In this document: positions 42,998 through 52,086 of the stretch, one piece after another
Layout of the letters: each line of letters begins with the position of its first letter
How positions within the stretch are numbered: the stretch's first letter is position 1
Assembly (NCBI GenBank): GCA_964344305.1
Contig: CAYFMT010000001.1
Coordinates: 62,001-126,000, forward strand
DNA from: JABMOV01 sp964344305
Lineage (GTDB): Bacteria; Fidelibacterota; Marinisomatia; Marinisomatales; JABMOV01
Length of the DNA stretch: 64,000 nt
Reading direction: 5' to 3'
Position numbers and translations under genes: made by a program
Notes under the pieces: generated by a model
What the model saw: only the letters and a program-made list of their open reading frames with translations
Told to the model about the DNA's origin: nothing
The model's database searches: none

Positions 42998-45291
42998 AAA
43001 TCCACTTCCACCTGTACTTTTACATTCCTTCCTGCCTCATAAAGCGGTAACCCCGTATACATTGAATTCTTGGCGAATGATCGGCTGAGATGATCATAAT
43101 AGGTTTCATTCAAGACATTTGCCACATCCATCACGAGATGAATTCGCTCAAAGAAAGTGTAACCACAGGACAGGTTTAAAAGGTTGTAACCCGGCGTTTC
43201 GTTTTCTCCAAAGGATGTAGATATACGATCCTGCCCGGCCACGAGCTTTACCTGTCCCGACACCCAGTACGGATGACGACCCGGATTGTATGTCAGATCA
43301 AGCATAAGGGTTGCAGGCGAGATTTCAGGAAGCGGCTCGCTCATATCATTGTTGTGCCCCCTTAAGAGGGACAATATTACATCATAGGTGAGATGTCGTG
43401 TTAAAAATCCATGAAGCCGCAGATCCACACCTGTCTTGCTGGCAGAATCAATATTTTCGAAAACCTTTACATGTTCAGGCGGACTGCAGGGCAAATACAG
43501 TCGTTGCAGAGATGAGTCCTCCCGCGCAAGGATATAATCCGATAAATGGGAATAAAAAACACTGGCCTTTAAAAAGTGATTTGGTGAGAGTCGATGGCTT
43601 AGAGCAAAATCAACCTGGTTATTTCGCTCTGGTTTAAGCAGTGGGTTTCCCAAATGTTCGTGACCGGATTTCCCAACGGGCAAATGGTTCACGAATCGCT
43701 CTGTGATATCGGCGGGACGGCTGCCGACGCCAAAAGAAACTTTCACATTTCCACGCTGATTGTATTGATAGGTGACTGTCGAAAAATAATTGATGCCAGC
43801 ATCAGAGAAATCTGATTTAGCGCCATATCGTTGGACAAACAAATCAGAGGGTTCACGTATTTCGGCTTTCACTCGATCAAATCGTGCACCACCGGAAACA
43901 GCCACTCGTTTAGAGTGCGCCCAAAACAGTTCCGTAAAAAACCCAACATTGCTTAGATGTGAATTCTGCCAGACGGGATCTGTTACAGTGATATTGGGAT
44001 GCATGGATGTATTGCAGGGATTGGTTTTTACATATCGGGTCCGGTTTCCTTCCTTTTGGTGAGTATACCCATCCATCCCAAAGTAGAGTTTTCCGCTATT
44101 CATGACAGGGGCGCTTATTTCAAATCGTCCGCCCCGTGTAATAGCGTCAGCAATTGTTTCTGCTTCAACCATCATGAAATTGGGCCTGTCTGCATTATCC
44201 ATCTTATGATAGACAGTGCTCATATAGATTTTCCCGGCGGCTGAAATCAAACCAAGCAGGTCCTTCCCGGCGTAATCCATGGAAGTGATTTTTGTTTCAT
44301 CCAGACGCGCATCCATTGGCAATGCAGGAAAGTCAACATCTGCAACGCGAGAGTAGCGATAAGAAAGTTGAAACCGATGGTTGATAGAGGGATTGATAGC
44401 AATCTTTGTAGAATAATCATCCACAGAGAAAGAGGATGGAACAACAATAGAATCATTCCCCGCAGTATAATCCCCGTATTGTTTTCTACCAGCACCCAGA
44501 TAAAAATCCATCAATTTATTTCCACCAGACATGGTAAGCCGACCACGCTTACCATGACTATTAGACTCTATTCCGGTGCTGATTGAGCCGTCTACATGAA
44601 ACGCACTCGAGAAGCCCGGACGCTTCATCACCAAGTTTACTATTCCACCGAAAGTCTGTCCCCATCTCACACTGTAGGGACCTGTTACTATTTCGACCTT
44701 TTCAAGATCTTCAGCTTGAAAATGAGCCGTTGGTGGATCCATGCGATTAGGGCACCCCCCCCAGCATTTGACACCACCATCCAATTGGATATTTAGCTGA
44801 TTTTTCTGGTTTCCTCTAATCACGGGATCCTGAGCAAAACCGCCTTTCTTGATGGCGGATGCTCCGGGTATTGTCTTAAAAAACTCCCCGATATCCTTCG
44901 GCGACGGGTTAGATGCATCCATGGCAATTTCGTGGGATTTTCGCATATTATCATCGCCCTGAACCAATATTTCTTCTATGCGGACTGGCAGGGGGTCCAG
45001 TGACAGGTTCGCCTCGGTGATCTGATTGTCTTGCACAGAAACGGTTTGCTTTACAAGGGCATACCCTATGTAGGATACAATAAGGGTATGGTTCCCGGGG
45101 GACAGGTCAGCTAATGTATATCGACCGTTTTCATCCGTTATATCATGATGGGTCAATTCTTTCAAGTAAACCTGGGCATTTTCAAGTGGTTCATCATTCT
45201 CATTGGTCACGATTCCTGTAACAGTCTGAGAAGACAGACAGGCGCCAAGCACCATGAATAAAACCACAGCCCTGAGCAGGGTTGCGTTCAT
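42994..45291 (-). CDS. OprC/NosA-like TonB-dependent copper receptor
   Basis: A 765-residue outer-membrane receptor. After the signal peptide comes a carboxypeptidase-regulatory-like domain (about 22-100, TVTGIVTNENDEPLENAQVYLKE, GRYTLADLSPG), then the plug (about 105-230). The plug contains CWGGCPNRMDPPTAHF with C180-P-N-R-M184, matching the C-x3-M copper site of OprC, and the 'MDPPTAHF' context characteristic of copper receptors (OprC, NosA). The barrel ends RNVKVQVEVDF. The adjacent upstream gene encodes a small Cys/His-rich protein, which supports a metal role. Copper specificity is inferred from the motif and context. Confidence 0.85.
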   Translation of the reverse strand: MNATLLRAVVLFMVLGACLSSQTVTGIVTNENDEPLENAQVYLKELTHHDITDENGRYTLADLSPGNHTLIVSYIGYALVKQTVSVQDNQITEANLSLDPLPVRIEEILVQGDDNMRKSHEIAMDASNPSPKDIGEFFKTIPGASAIKKGGFAQDPVIRGNQKNQLNIQLDGGVKCWGGCPNRMDPPTAHFQAEDLEKVEIVTGPYSVRWGQTFGGIVNLVMKRPGFSSAFHVDGSISTGIESNSHGKRGRLTMSGGNKLMDFYLGAGRKQYGDYTAGNDSIVVPSSFSVDDYSTKIAINPSINHRFQLSYRYSRVADVDFPALPMDARLDETKITSMDYAGKDLLGLISAAGKIYMSTVYHKMDNADRPNFMMVEAETIADAITRGGRFEISAPVMNSGKLYFGMDGYTHQKEGNRTRYVKTNPCNTSMHPNITVTDPVWQNSHLSNVGFFTELFWAHSKRVAVSGGARFDRVKAEIREPSDLFVQRYGAKSDFSDAGINYFSTVTYQYNQRGNVKVSFGVGSRPADITERFVNHLPVGKSGHEHLGNPLLKPERNNQVDFALSHRLSPNHFLKASVFYSHLSDYILAREDSSLQRLYLPCSPPEHVKVFENIDSASKTGVDLRLHGFLTRHLTYDVILSLLRGHNNDMSEPLPEISPATLMLDLTYNPGRHPYWVSGQVKLVAGQDRISTSFGENETPGYNLLNLSCGYTFFERIHLVMDVANVLNETYYDHLSRSFAKNSMYTGLPLYEAGRNVKVQVEVDF

Positions 45292-45322
45292 ATTACCTCC
45301 TTTATGTTATCTGATTGGTATT

Positions 45323-45334
45323 GCCGTTAACGGC
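45323..45334. promoter_or_regulatory. 12-base perfect palindrome between Cys-rich gene and copper receptor
   Basis: GCCGTTAACGGC lies in the 50-base gap between the Cys-rich gene and the receptor, 32 bases before the receptor start codon (minus strand). It could be an operator or a small attenuating hairpin. Confidence 0.4.
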
Positions 45335-45341
45335 GTGAGAT

Positions 45342-45737
45342 TCAGATGGAGGTTTTTGGCGGCGGGATTGGAATATCCGGGGAGAAGGATGGTATTGGGG
45401 CGATGAAATCAATCACCGGGGTCTTCGAGATAGCCACGATGAAAAACGGTGAGTTATCATCAAGGTCAATATCAGAAGTTTTTTGAGGTACGACCACAAT
45501 TCGGGTTGACGTTTTTGTCTGGTGCTTGCAGAAACATCCTGAGTTCGTCATCCCCAAGTTATCATGGTTCTGCTCGCAGACCTCAACGGTATGACCGCAA
45601 CCGCATGTACACATGTCATCACCACCCACCAAAACACTTTCTTGGTGTGGTACAGTCTGAGCCACCCATTGAACAAGAAATACCGCGGTGATAAACGATG
45701 TAAAAAGCTGTCTCTGTTTTCCCAAATTAAGGACCAT
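45342..45737 (-). CDS. small Cys/His-rich exported protein, probable metal-binding
   Basis: Unrecognised 131-residue protein. The N-terminal hydrophobic stretch (LFTSFITAVFLVQWVAQT) is a signal peptide or anchor. A compact Cys cluster follows: C43-T-C45-G-C47-G-H49, C54, H58, and C68-F-C70-K-H72. The C-terminus is Pro-rich (PIPSFSPDIPIPPPK). Six Cys and several His in 30 residues strongly suggest a metal site. It is the upstream partner of the OprC-like copper receptor, so copper binding or sensing at the envelope is the natural guess. It diverges from the M28 peptidase gene across a 75-base gap. Confidence 0.7.
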   Translation of the reverse strand: MVLNLGKQRQLFTSFITAVFLVQWVAQTVPHQESVLVGGDDMCTCGCGHTVEVCEQNHDNLGMTNSGCFCKHQTKTSTRIVVVPQKTSDIDLDDNSPFFIVAISKTPVIDFIAPIPSFSPDIPIPPPKTSI

Positions 45738-45812
45738 GGTGTCTTAAATTACAAAAATTTGATTCATGTACACAGGGCGTTAATTTCCTGTAACCTGAAA
45801 GGAATCGTAACC

Positions 45813-47162
45813 GTGAGAAAACCTGTCATTTCTGTTTTATTTTTCTTTTTTTTGTCCTGCGCAGGCACAAGGCCATCGTCCAACAGCGGCTTTCACCCGA
45901 GTTTTTTGGAAGAAACGGGATCAATCATTGAGCATGCACTAAGCGATACCATGGCTTATGAGCGACTTGCGTATCTCTGTGATACGTTTGGGCATCGATT
46001 TAGCGGGTCTCAGTCCCTGGAAGATGCTATCGACTGGATCATAGCAGAAATGATAACCGATGGCCTTGATAATGCCCATGGTGAATCGGTGATGGTCCCG
46101 AACTGGAAACGAGGACAAGAAAGCCTGACGCTGAAGCATCCATGGGAGGATGACCTGGCTATTCTGGGGTTGGGCGGATCGGTTTCGACTCCTGATGGCG
46201 GAATCACAGCAGAGGCAATAGTGGTCTCTGATTTTGATGAATTGGAACTGCGCAGGGATGACGTGCCCGGGAAGATTGTGGTGTTCGATGCGCCTTTCAC
46301 ATCCTATGGAATAACCGTCACCTACAGATATCGTGGTGCCATTGAAGCCGCAAGGCATGGAGCCGTCGCCAGTCTTATCCGTTCTGTCACACCGAAATCA
46401 CTGAACACACCACATACTGGTGGTATGGCCTATGCTGACACGGTGCCAAAAATACCCCATGCAGCCATCACGGTGGAAGCCGCAGAAATGCTCCATCGAA
46501 TGGACCAGCGCGGGCAATCACCAATCCTTCATTTAAGCATGGGGGGACACATGCTCCCGGATGCTGAATCGCGCAATATAGTTGTGGAAATTCCAGGATC
46601 AGAAAAACCGGATGAAATTATTGTTCTTGGCGGTCACATTGATTCATGGGATGTGGGTCAGGGGGCCATGGATGATGCAAGCGGTTGTGTAGCGTCCTGG
46701 GAGGCGTTGCGCCTGATTCAATCCCTGGGATTAACTCCCAAGCGAACCATTCGGGTTGTATTGTGGACCAACGAGGAAAACGGATTGCAGGGAGCAAAAG
46801 CCTACGCTGAGGAACATAAAGATGAAAATCATATCCTTGCCATCGAAACAGATGGTGGTGTGTTCGCGCCAAGGGGATTCGGGTTTACCGGTCCCGATTC
46901 AATGAGAACAATGGCGAAGAAAATTGCTGAGCTATTGGAGCCAATTGGTGCTGGAACCATATTTGAACGTGGCGGTGGTGCCGATATTGGTCCCCTTATG
47001 GCCCAGGGTGTTCCAGGCATGGGATTGCAGGTAGACGGGTCAACCTATTTCTGGTATCATCACACGGAAGCGGACATGATGACGATCATTGATCGGGATG
47101 AATTCAATCGTTGCATTGCATCCCTGGCTGTCATGGTATATGCAATGTCGGAACTGTATTAA
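45813..47162 (+). CDS. M28-family peptidase lipoprotein (carboxypeptidase Q/PGCP-like)
   Basis: From the GTG at 45813 (AAAGGAA site upstream) the product has 449 residues with a lipoprotein signal: MRKPVISVLFFFFLSCAGTRP, lipobox LSC. The PA-like insertion (about 130-260, PDGGITAEAIVVSDFDEL, GKIVVFDAPF) sits between the N-terminal helical part and the zinc-peptidase core. Core ligands are in LGGHIDSWDVGQGAMDDASG (His, Asp), WTNEENGLQGAKAY (Glu pair), AIETDGG (Asp) and FWYHHTEADMMTII (His). This order matches plasma glutamate carboxypeptidase/carboxypeptidase Q. A longer open frame upstream (from 45564) crosses the divergent Cys-rich gene and lacks a signal peptide. Confidence 0.9.
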   Translation: MRKPVISVLFFFFLSCAGTRPSSNSGFHPSFLEETGSIIEHALSDTMAYERLAYLCDTFGHRFSGSQSLEDAIDWIIAEMITDGLDNAHGESVMVPNWKRGQESLTLKHPWEDDLAILGLGGSVSTPDGGITAEAIVVSDFDELELRRDDVPGKIVVFDAPFTSYGITVTYRYRGAIEAARHGAVASLIRSVTPKSLNTPHTGGMAYADTVPKIPHAAITVEAAEMLHRMDQRGQSPILHLSMGGHMLPDAESRNIVVEIPGSEKPDEIIVLGGHIDSWDVGQGAMDDASGCVASWEALRLIQSLGLTPKRTIRVVLWTNEENGLQGAKAYAEEHKDENHILAIETDGGVFAPRGFGFTGPDSMRTMAKKIAELLEPIGAGTIFERGGGADIGPLMAQGVPGMGLQVDGSTYFWYHHTEADMMTIIDRDEFNRCIASLAVMVYAMSELY

Positions 47163-47179
47163 AACGGACGAAATTGAGC

Positions 47180-47503
47180 CTAAGATTTTTCCCAGAGATT
47201 GAATACAACACCATTGGGATCTTTTATATAACAATCGCCACCGGCTCCTTTCCATGTCAACACAGTACAGCCATGTTTCACAAGGTGATTCCTGGCAGCC
47301 TCCACATCCTCAACAATGAATTCGAGAACGGGTCCCGTCAAGGAGTCAGATTCCATTAGATAGGGGTTTCCTTCTCCCGGCGTAAGCTCGTATCCATCGG
47401 GTAATTCATCTTCCTTCATTCCCATAACATCGGTATAGAACGCCTTTCCCCGATGTAAATCCGGGACCCGAATGGCCACACACTTGCTGAATGTAAACTT
47501 CAT
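47180..47503 (-). CDS. VOC-family (glyoxalase/bleomycin-resistance-like) protein
   Basis: A 107-residue single-domain protein of the vicinal oxygen chelate fold. The N-terminus KCVAIRVPDLHRGKAFYTDVMGMKE and C-terminus YIKDPNGVVFNLWEKS match the first and last strands of the family (…D...S..FY...LG…, …DPDGN..ELWE). A metal-binding Glu is expected in the last strand (residue L-W-E). Substrate is not predictable. It is a short stand-alone gene between the M28 and M20 peptidases, with a TTCTA-N4-TAGAA palindrome 13 bases upstream of its start. Confidence 0.85.
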   Translation of the reverse strand: MKFTFSKCVAIRVPDLHRGKAFYTDVMGMKEDELPDGYELTPGEGNPYLMESDSLTGPVLEFIVEDVEAARNHLVKHGCTVLTWKGAGGDCYIKDPNGVVFNLWEKS

Positions 47504-47515
47504 AATCTCTCCTTA

Positions 47516-47529
47516 TTCTAGCATTAGAA
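47516..47529. repeat. interrupted palindrome, TTCTA-GCAT-TAGAA
   Basis: Arms TTCTA/TAGAA with a four-base centre, the same inner arms and spacing as the two copies near 35.9 and 36.1 kb. It lies in the 36-base gap upstream of the VOC gene and downstream of the M20 peptidase gene. Confidence 0.5.
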
Positions 47530-47539
47530 CATTCACCGT

Positions 47540-48994
47540 TTACCAGAGACGTTCAGGTCCGGTTGAATTACGAATCAATTGAATATAGAACAGAATCACG
47601 CGCTCGTAGTCTAAAAAGGATATGTGCTCATCAACGCCGTGCATCCCATCAAGCTGAGCCGGAGAAAACTGGATAGGAAGAAACCGATAGATCTGATCAC
47701 ACATGCCCTGATAGTGCTTAGCGTCAGTTCCGCCCACCGTTAAATACGGACTCACAATCACATCGGGAAACGTCTGACGAACGCTTTTTGCAATTGCGTC
47801 GTATTGTTCTGATTTATAATGACTAACGTCTGATGGTGAGGTCGGAAAATCCCCTATAGGTCTCACAGTGACACGCGGGTCGTTGATGGCTGTCTTAACG
47901 TGGGAAATGATCCCATCAACCGTATCCCCCGGCTTGATCCTGAAATTCACCACGGCTGACGCTTTCTGCGGTAGTTGATTGTCCTTGGTCCCCGCGTAAA
48001 ACATGGTGGGGGCAGTGGTGGTGCGAATCAGCGCATTTGATTTTGAAGATGCGGCAAGCTGCCCCTCAATGATTCCACCAAAAGCCCAGAGATTTGAAAA
48101 AAGGAAATTGAAGGGGAAAGATGTTTCTGGAGCCAGCGTAATCATCATTTCCTTGATGGGACCCTCCAGGGATGCATTCATGGGATGGTCGCTTAGAGCC
48201 GCAACGGCTTTGCTCACAACCGTGACAGCCGTTTCTTTTGGCGGCATACTGGAGTGCCCACCCAACCCCTCCGCGGAAATTTCCAGACTCATGTAGCCCT
48301 TTTCCGCAATACCAATGAGGGCAACAGGGACATCCACACCGGGGACACCTTCTTCCACAATTGCACCACCCTCATCCATAATAAGGTCCGGTGTCACATG
48401 TTTATCCTTGAGCGTCTGGGCAAGAAATCGTGCACCATTCATTCCACCGATTTCCTCATCGTGTCCAATAGCAATAAAAACAGTCCGTTCTGGAGTATAG
48501 TCTTTTGACAAAAGAAATTCTACAGCTTCCAGTATTCCAAACACACCGGCTTTGTCATCCACCGTTCCACGGCCCCAGAGAGTATCCCTGGAAACGTGAC
48601 CGGCAAACGGATGAACCCTCCAGCGTGAAGCGGACGTGGTATCAGCCGGCACAACATCGGTGTGTGCAAGTAGAACAACGGGATTGAGGTCTGGTTTGGT
48701 TCCTTCCCAGGTGTATAGCAGGCTCCACTCATTAACCACATCCAACTTGAGATGGGAATTGACAAGGGGAAAAGATTCCTCCATGAAGCGAAACAGGGCA
48801 TTGAATGCAACTGCTTCTGTTTTGGCGGAGTCAGAATAGGATACAGTGGGGATCTGAATAGCCTTCGATAGTCGCTCAATGCTCTGGTGATTATCAAACC
48901 CAGGGTTTGAAACTAAATCGGTCTGGATTTGCAGGGATTTCGTGGCACACCCGGTCAGCAGTAACAATGAAATCAATATGATGGATTTATGCAT
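47540..48994 (-). CDS. M20-family metallopeptidase lipoprotein
   Basis: A 484-residue zinc peptidase with a lipoprotein leader (MHKSIILISLLLLTGCATKS, Cys at 16). The catalytic domain has VVLLAHTDVVPADT (metal His and Asp), WGRGTVDDKAGVFG (bridging Asp), IAIGHDEEIGGMNGARF (catalytic Glu-Glu) and DEGG; a dimerisation domain interrupts it (about 240-380, SLEISAEGLGGHSSMPPKETA). The C-terminal His is in LDGMHGVDEHISFLDY. The architecture matches CPS1/PM20D1-type carboxypeptidases. It overlaps the end of murB by eight bases, so both are probably on one transcript. Confidence 0.92.
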   Translation of the reverse strand: MHKSIILISLLLLTGCATKSLQIQTDLVSNPGFDNHQSIERLSKAIQIPTVSYSDSAKTEAVAFNALFRFMEESFPLVNSHLKLDVVNEWSLLYTWEGTKPDLNPVVLLAHTDVVPADTTSASRWRVHPFAGHVSRDTLWGRGTVDDKAGVFGILEAVEFLLSKDYTPERTVFIAIGHDEEIGGMNGARFLAQTLKDKHVTPDLIMDEGGAIVEEGVPGVDVPVALIGIAEKGYMSLEISAEGLGGHSSMPPKETAVTVVSKAVAALSDHPMNASLEGPIKEMMITLAPETSFPFNFLFSNLWAFGGIIEGQLAASSKSNALIRTTTAPTMFYAGTKDNQLPQKASAVVNFRIKPGDTVDGIISHVKTAINDPRVTVRPIGDFPTSPSDVSHYKSEQYDAIAKSVRQTFPDVIVSPYLTVGGTDAKHYQGMCDQIYRFLPIQFSPAQLDGMHGVDEHISFLDYERVILFYIQLIRNSTGPERLW

Positions 48995-50018
48995 GAGAGT
49001 CTTCCCCCTTTATGATTCGAACTTCCGGCTCAAGCAGGACCCCAAAACGATCTTCAACGGACCGTTGAATGTCACAAGAAAGATCAAGAATGTCTTTCCC
49101 CGTTGCGTTGCCATGGTTTACAAGAATGAGCGCATGCTTTTCGTAAACACCACATGAGCCGACCCGCTTTCCTTTCCAACCGCAACGATCAATAAGCCAG
49201 GCCGCAGAGAGCTTCATGTGACGATTGTCAACCGGAAAAACGGGTAGCCCTGAATACTCGGATTTCAATTCATCTGCCCTGTCTGCAGATACCAGAGGGT
49301 TTTTGAAAAAACTACCGGCATTTCCCAATACAGTATGGTCAGGCAGCTTTGATTGGCGTATGGATACAACAGCGTCACGCACATCACCAACTTTAGGATG
49401 TCGGATATGGTGCTTGAGCAGTGTTTCCTCAAGGGCCCCATAGGAGGTGTCAAGTTCAGGTCGCTTTGACAGGCGGAATGTAACCGTCGTAATTAGATAA
49501 TTATTATGAGATTTAAAAAAGCTTGAACGATAGCTATAATTGCAACGATTCTCATCAAATTCTTCTGTTTTCCCGGTGGAAAGATTCAGCGCTTCTAGGG
49601 AATGGAAGCTGTCCTTTAGCTCTACACCGTAAGCGCCAATGTTTTGGACCGGCGCCGCTCCAACCGTGCCAGGAATCAAGGCAAGGTTTTCAATACCGTG
49701 CCACGAGTGATCCACGCAATAATTCACCAGGTCGTTCCAGACAACGCCACCACCAACACGAAGAAACACGTCGTCGCCTGTTTCATCTAAAACCTCTAAA
49801 CCATAAATGGAATTATGAAGAAGCATGCCGGGATAATCCCCTGCGAAGAGAATATTACTTCCCGCCCCCAGGATGAGGTATTTTTCTGAAGTATGATCAA
49901 TATCATCTAACAACAACGATAGATCATCCGAACGTTCAATTTGGTATAGCTTCTTCCCATTGACAGAAACGCCAAATGTGTTGTATGGCTTTAGGGGTAG
50001 GTTTTCGAATATCTTCAT
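48987..50018 (-). CDS. murB: UDP-N-acetylenolpyruvoylglucosamine reductase
   Basis: FAD-dependent enzyme forming UDP-N-acetylmuramate in peptidoglycan synthesis. From the ATG at 50018 (MKIFENLPLKPYNTFGV) it has 343 residues. Motifs are YLILGAGSNILFAGDYPGMLL, NLALIPGTVGAAPVQNIGAYGVEL (FAD binding), YRSSFFK, GNAGSFFKNP with the catalytic Ser, AAWLIDRCGWKGKRVGSCGVYEKHAL and the final EPEVRII with the catalytic Glu. The presence of the long Tyr loop makes it the type I (E. coli-like) form. An in-frame ATG at 50063 adds 15 residues that are not family-like. It stands outside the usual dcw/mur cluster. Confidence 0.96.
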   Translation of the reverse strand: MKIFENLPLKPYNTFGVSVNGKKLYQIERSDDLSLLLDDIDHTSEKYLILGAGSNILFAGDYPGMLLHNSIYGLEVLDETGDDVFLRVGGGVVWNDLVNYCVDHSWHGIENLALIPGTVGAAPVQNIGAYGVELKDSFHSLEALNLSTGKTEEFDENRCNYSYRSSFFKSHNNYLITTVTFRLSKRPELDTSYGALEETLLKHHIRHPKVGDVRDAVVSIRQSKLPDHTVLGNAGSFFKNPLVSADRADELKSEYSGLPVFPVDNRHMKLSAAWLIDRCGWKGKRVGSCGVYEKHALILVNHGNATGKDILDLSCDIQRSVEDRFGVLLEPEVRIIKGEDSHA

Positions 50019-50118
50019 TGCATTGGATAGAATTTCATATGGCTGGATGAAAGTTAAAAACATTCAGTGGTATATGTTATCAATCCTCTCTATTTTCACG
50101 GGATAAGGTGAGGGTTTC

Positions 50119-51216
50119 ATGAGAAGTCTATTTTTGTATGCTCCTTTTTTTCTGTTTTTATTGTCCTCCTGCGATCCGCTGGTGACTGAATTTCCTGATG
50201 AAGAAGATGCTGTATATTATGAATCCGAAGATCAGACACCGGCTCAACCAAAAGATACGATTCATGTGATGACCTGGAATGTTCGCTATGGCGCTGCGCG
50301 ATTGCCATGGTTTGGCGACTCCTGTGGGGATCGGGTTCTGCTGACTGAAGATGAGCTGGAAACCAGCCTGTCGAATATTGCCCAGTATATTCAAGAAACA
50401 GACCCGGACATTCTCCTGATCCAGGAGATTGATGTGAGCAGCAAGCGCACAAATTATATGGATGAGGTGCAATACCTACTTGATCATACAGATTTGAATT
50501 ATGGAGCCTACGCTTCTGCGTGGCAATCCCAGTTTATCCCCAGCGACGGACTTGGAAAAATGGACATGGGGAACGCCATTCTCAGTAAATGGGAAATCGT
50601 CGACGCTGTTCGCCATCAATTGCCACTCAGGGGTGATCAGGATGCCCTGACTCAGATGTTTTATCTCAGAAGGAATGTCCTGGAAGCTGAGATAGATATT
50701 GGCGGTACGACGGTTTTTGCGGTGAATGTTCATGCCACCGCATTCGCCACTGATGACACCAAACAAAAGCATATTCAATCCTTTACGGATGTTCTTGAAA
50801 GGCTGGATGATGCGGGAATACCATTCGTGTCTGGCGGGGATTTGAATTCACTTCCGCCTGAAGCCACAGTTAAAGATTACTGTCTTGTGGATATGTGCGA
50901 AGAGGAATCATTCCACGGAGAAGCTGACGACCCAGAGCACAAGGAGGGTAGTTGGTTTGCTAATCAGGACTCCACGGTATTAGAGGTGCTCTATAATCAA
51001 TTCACGCCTGCTGTTCCTGAATCAGACTATCTGGCAAATGAGTCAGCCTATTTTACTCACACTCCCGATTATTCCAGCACCCAGGGATTTGACAGAAAAT
51101 TGGATTACCTGTGGACAAACCGTGCTTGGATAATTGGTTCTGATCATACTCACTGGGAGGCTGCTGCTTTGAGCGATCACCTTCCTGTATCGGCCAGATG
51201 GGAGGTGACGCCATGA
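50119..51216 (+). CDS. endonuclease/exonuclease/phosphatase-family lipoprotein
   Basis: A 365-residue predicted lipoprotein (MRSLFLYAPFFLFLLSSCDP, Cys at about 18). The EEP fold is shown by VMTWNVRYGAA at the start, ILLIQEIDVSSK (metal Glu), AVNVHATAFATDDTK, PFVSGGDLNSLPPE (Asp-Leu-Asn) and the final SDHLPVSARWEV (Asp-His pair). Such proteins hydrolyse phosphodiester or phospho-ester bonds; the substrate at the cell surface could be DNA, a sphingomyelin-like lipid or inositol phosphates. Its stop overlaps the next gene by ATGA. Confidence 0.88.
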   Translation: MRSLFLYAPFFLFLLSSCDPLVTEFPDEEDAVYYESEDQTPAQPKDTIHVMTWNVRYGAARLPWFGDSCGDRVLLTEDELETSLSNIAQYIQETDPDILLIQEIDVSSKRTNYMDEVQYLLDHTDLNYGAYASAWQSQFIPSDGLGKMDMGNAILSKWEIVDAVRHQLPLRGDQDALTQMFYLRRNVLEAEIDIGGTTVFAVNVHATAFATDDTKQKHIQSFTDVLERLDDAGIPFVSGGDLNSLPPEATVKDYCLVDMCEEESFHGEADDPEHKEGSWFANQDSTVLEVLYNQFTPAVPESDYLANESAYFTHTPDYSSTQGFDRKLDYLWTNRAWIIGSDHTHWEAAALSDHLPVSARWEVTP

Positions 51217-52004
51217 GGAGCAAGGCAATATGCATGGTAATGATTACTATTGGATTGTCCCAGCATGTCTCTCAGAACTGGTCCGAGGGTCTGGCGTATG
51301 TTATCCCTGAGAGCCGCTGGGAGGTGGGCCTTTTCCAGCCAGTGAAGTATGGTTTTTCATCTACCACAGAAATTTCAATTCATCCTCTGGCCATGATAAA
51401 GCTGCCAAATGTTCGAGTAAAACATGTGTGGAAAAAACAAATCAATGCTACCTGGTCCAGTGTCCACGGTCTTTACTATCCAACACCACTTTTAAATTTC
51501 ATCGCCAGGGAAGGTACGGGTGGACTTGTATCACCGGAAATCGAATTTCCAGCAGCCATCCTGTCCTACAATGAAGCAAGAGTTACACGGCCCTTGAGCG
51601 ATAATGTTTTTCTTACAGGAAAAAGTGGTCTGGGGATTGGGTTGGCGTTCGGTGAGCTGGACGATCGTTCTACCGTTGATTTTCCTCTAATCTATCAGCG
51701 GTTATCAGCCCTTTATAACGGGTTCTATCTGAGGATTGGTGCGGACATTCAATATCAACTTTCAGAAAAACTATTGTTGATAGTTGATGATGATCTGTTC
51801 ATCATGGCCAACAGCAACGAAACCATTGGTTTTGAGCATAAAGGACTGGTGGTCTGGAATAAATCTGATCGATTTTCGTTGACGGTTGGCTATAAGGTTG
51901 TTTTTGGGCAGTATCCATTTGGACCCCAGTGGAACATTATGCCACCACATATCCAGTTGCTGCCAGTCTGGATACCGCTGTTTGACATGCAGTGGGGGTG
52001 GTAG
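51213..52004 (+). CDS. hypothetical outer-membrane beta-barrel-like protein
   Basis: Unrecognised protein of 263 residues from the ATG at 51213, coupled by ATGA to the phosphatase-like lipoprotein. The start MRSKAICMVMITIGLSQHVSQN looks like a signal peptide. The rest has alternating aromatic and polar residues typical of barrel strands (RWEVGLFQPVKYGFSSTTEISIHPL, RPLSDNVFLTGKSGLGIGLAF, FSLTVGYKVVFGQYPFG), ending LFDMQWGW with a terminal aromatic residue. Function unknown; it may be a surface partner of the lipoprotein. Confidence 0.65.
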   Translation: MRSKAICMVMITIGLSQHVSQNWSEGLAYVIPESRWEVGLFQPVKYGFSSTTEISIHPLAMIKLPNVRVKHVWKKQINATWSSVHGLYYPTPLLNFIAREGTGGLVSPEIEFPAAILSYNEARVTRPLSDNVFLTGKSGLGIGLAFGELDDRSTVDFPLIYQRLSALYNGFYLRIGADIQYQLSEKLLLIVDDDLFIMANSNETIGFEHKGLVVWNKSDRFSLTVGYKVVFGQYPFGPQWNIMPPHIQLLPVWIPLFDMQWGW

Positions 52005-52052
52005 CCGGTTAGAATAAATCTCTTTCAGGATATTGATCTGGTTTTGTAAATT

Positions 52053-52068
52053 CTGACCGACCGGTCAG
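52053..52068. promoter_or_regulatory. TetR-type operator
   Basis: CTGACCG-AC-CGGTCAG, seven-base arms around a two-base centre, 18 bases before the ATG of the TetR gene. The GACCG/CGGTC form is typical of TetR-family operators, so self-repression of the operon is likely. Confidence 0.8.
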
Positions 52069-52086
52069 TCATATTTCACTAATCTT

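Noticed and set aside
45564..45812. N-terminal extension of the carboxypeptidase Q-like gene
   Set aside because: It overlaps the divergent Cys-rich gene and places a lipoprotein signal in the middle of the protein; the GTG at 45813 has a ribosome site.
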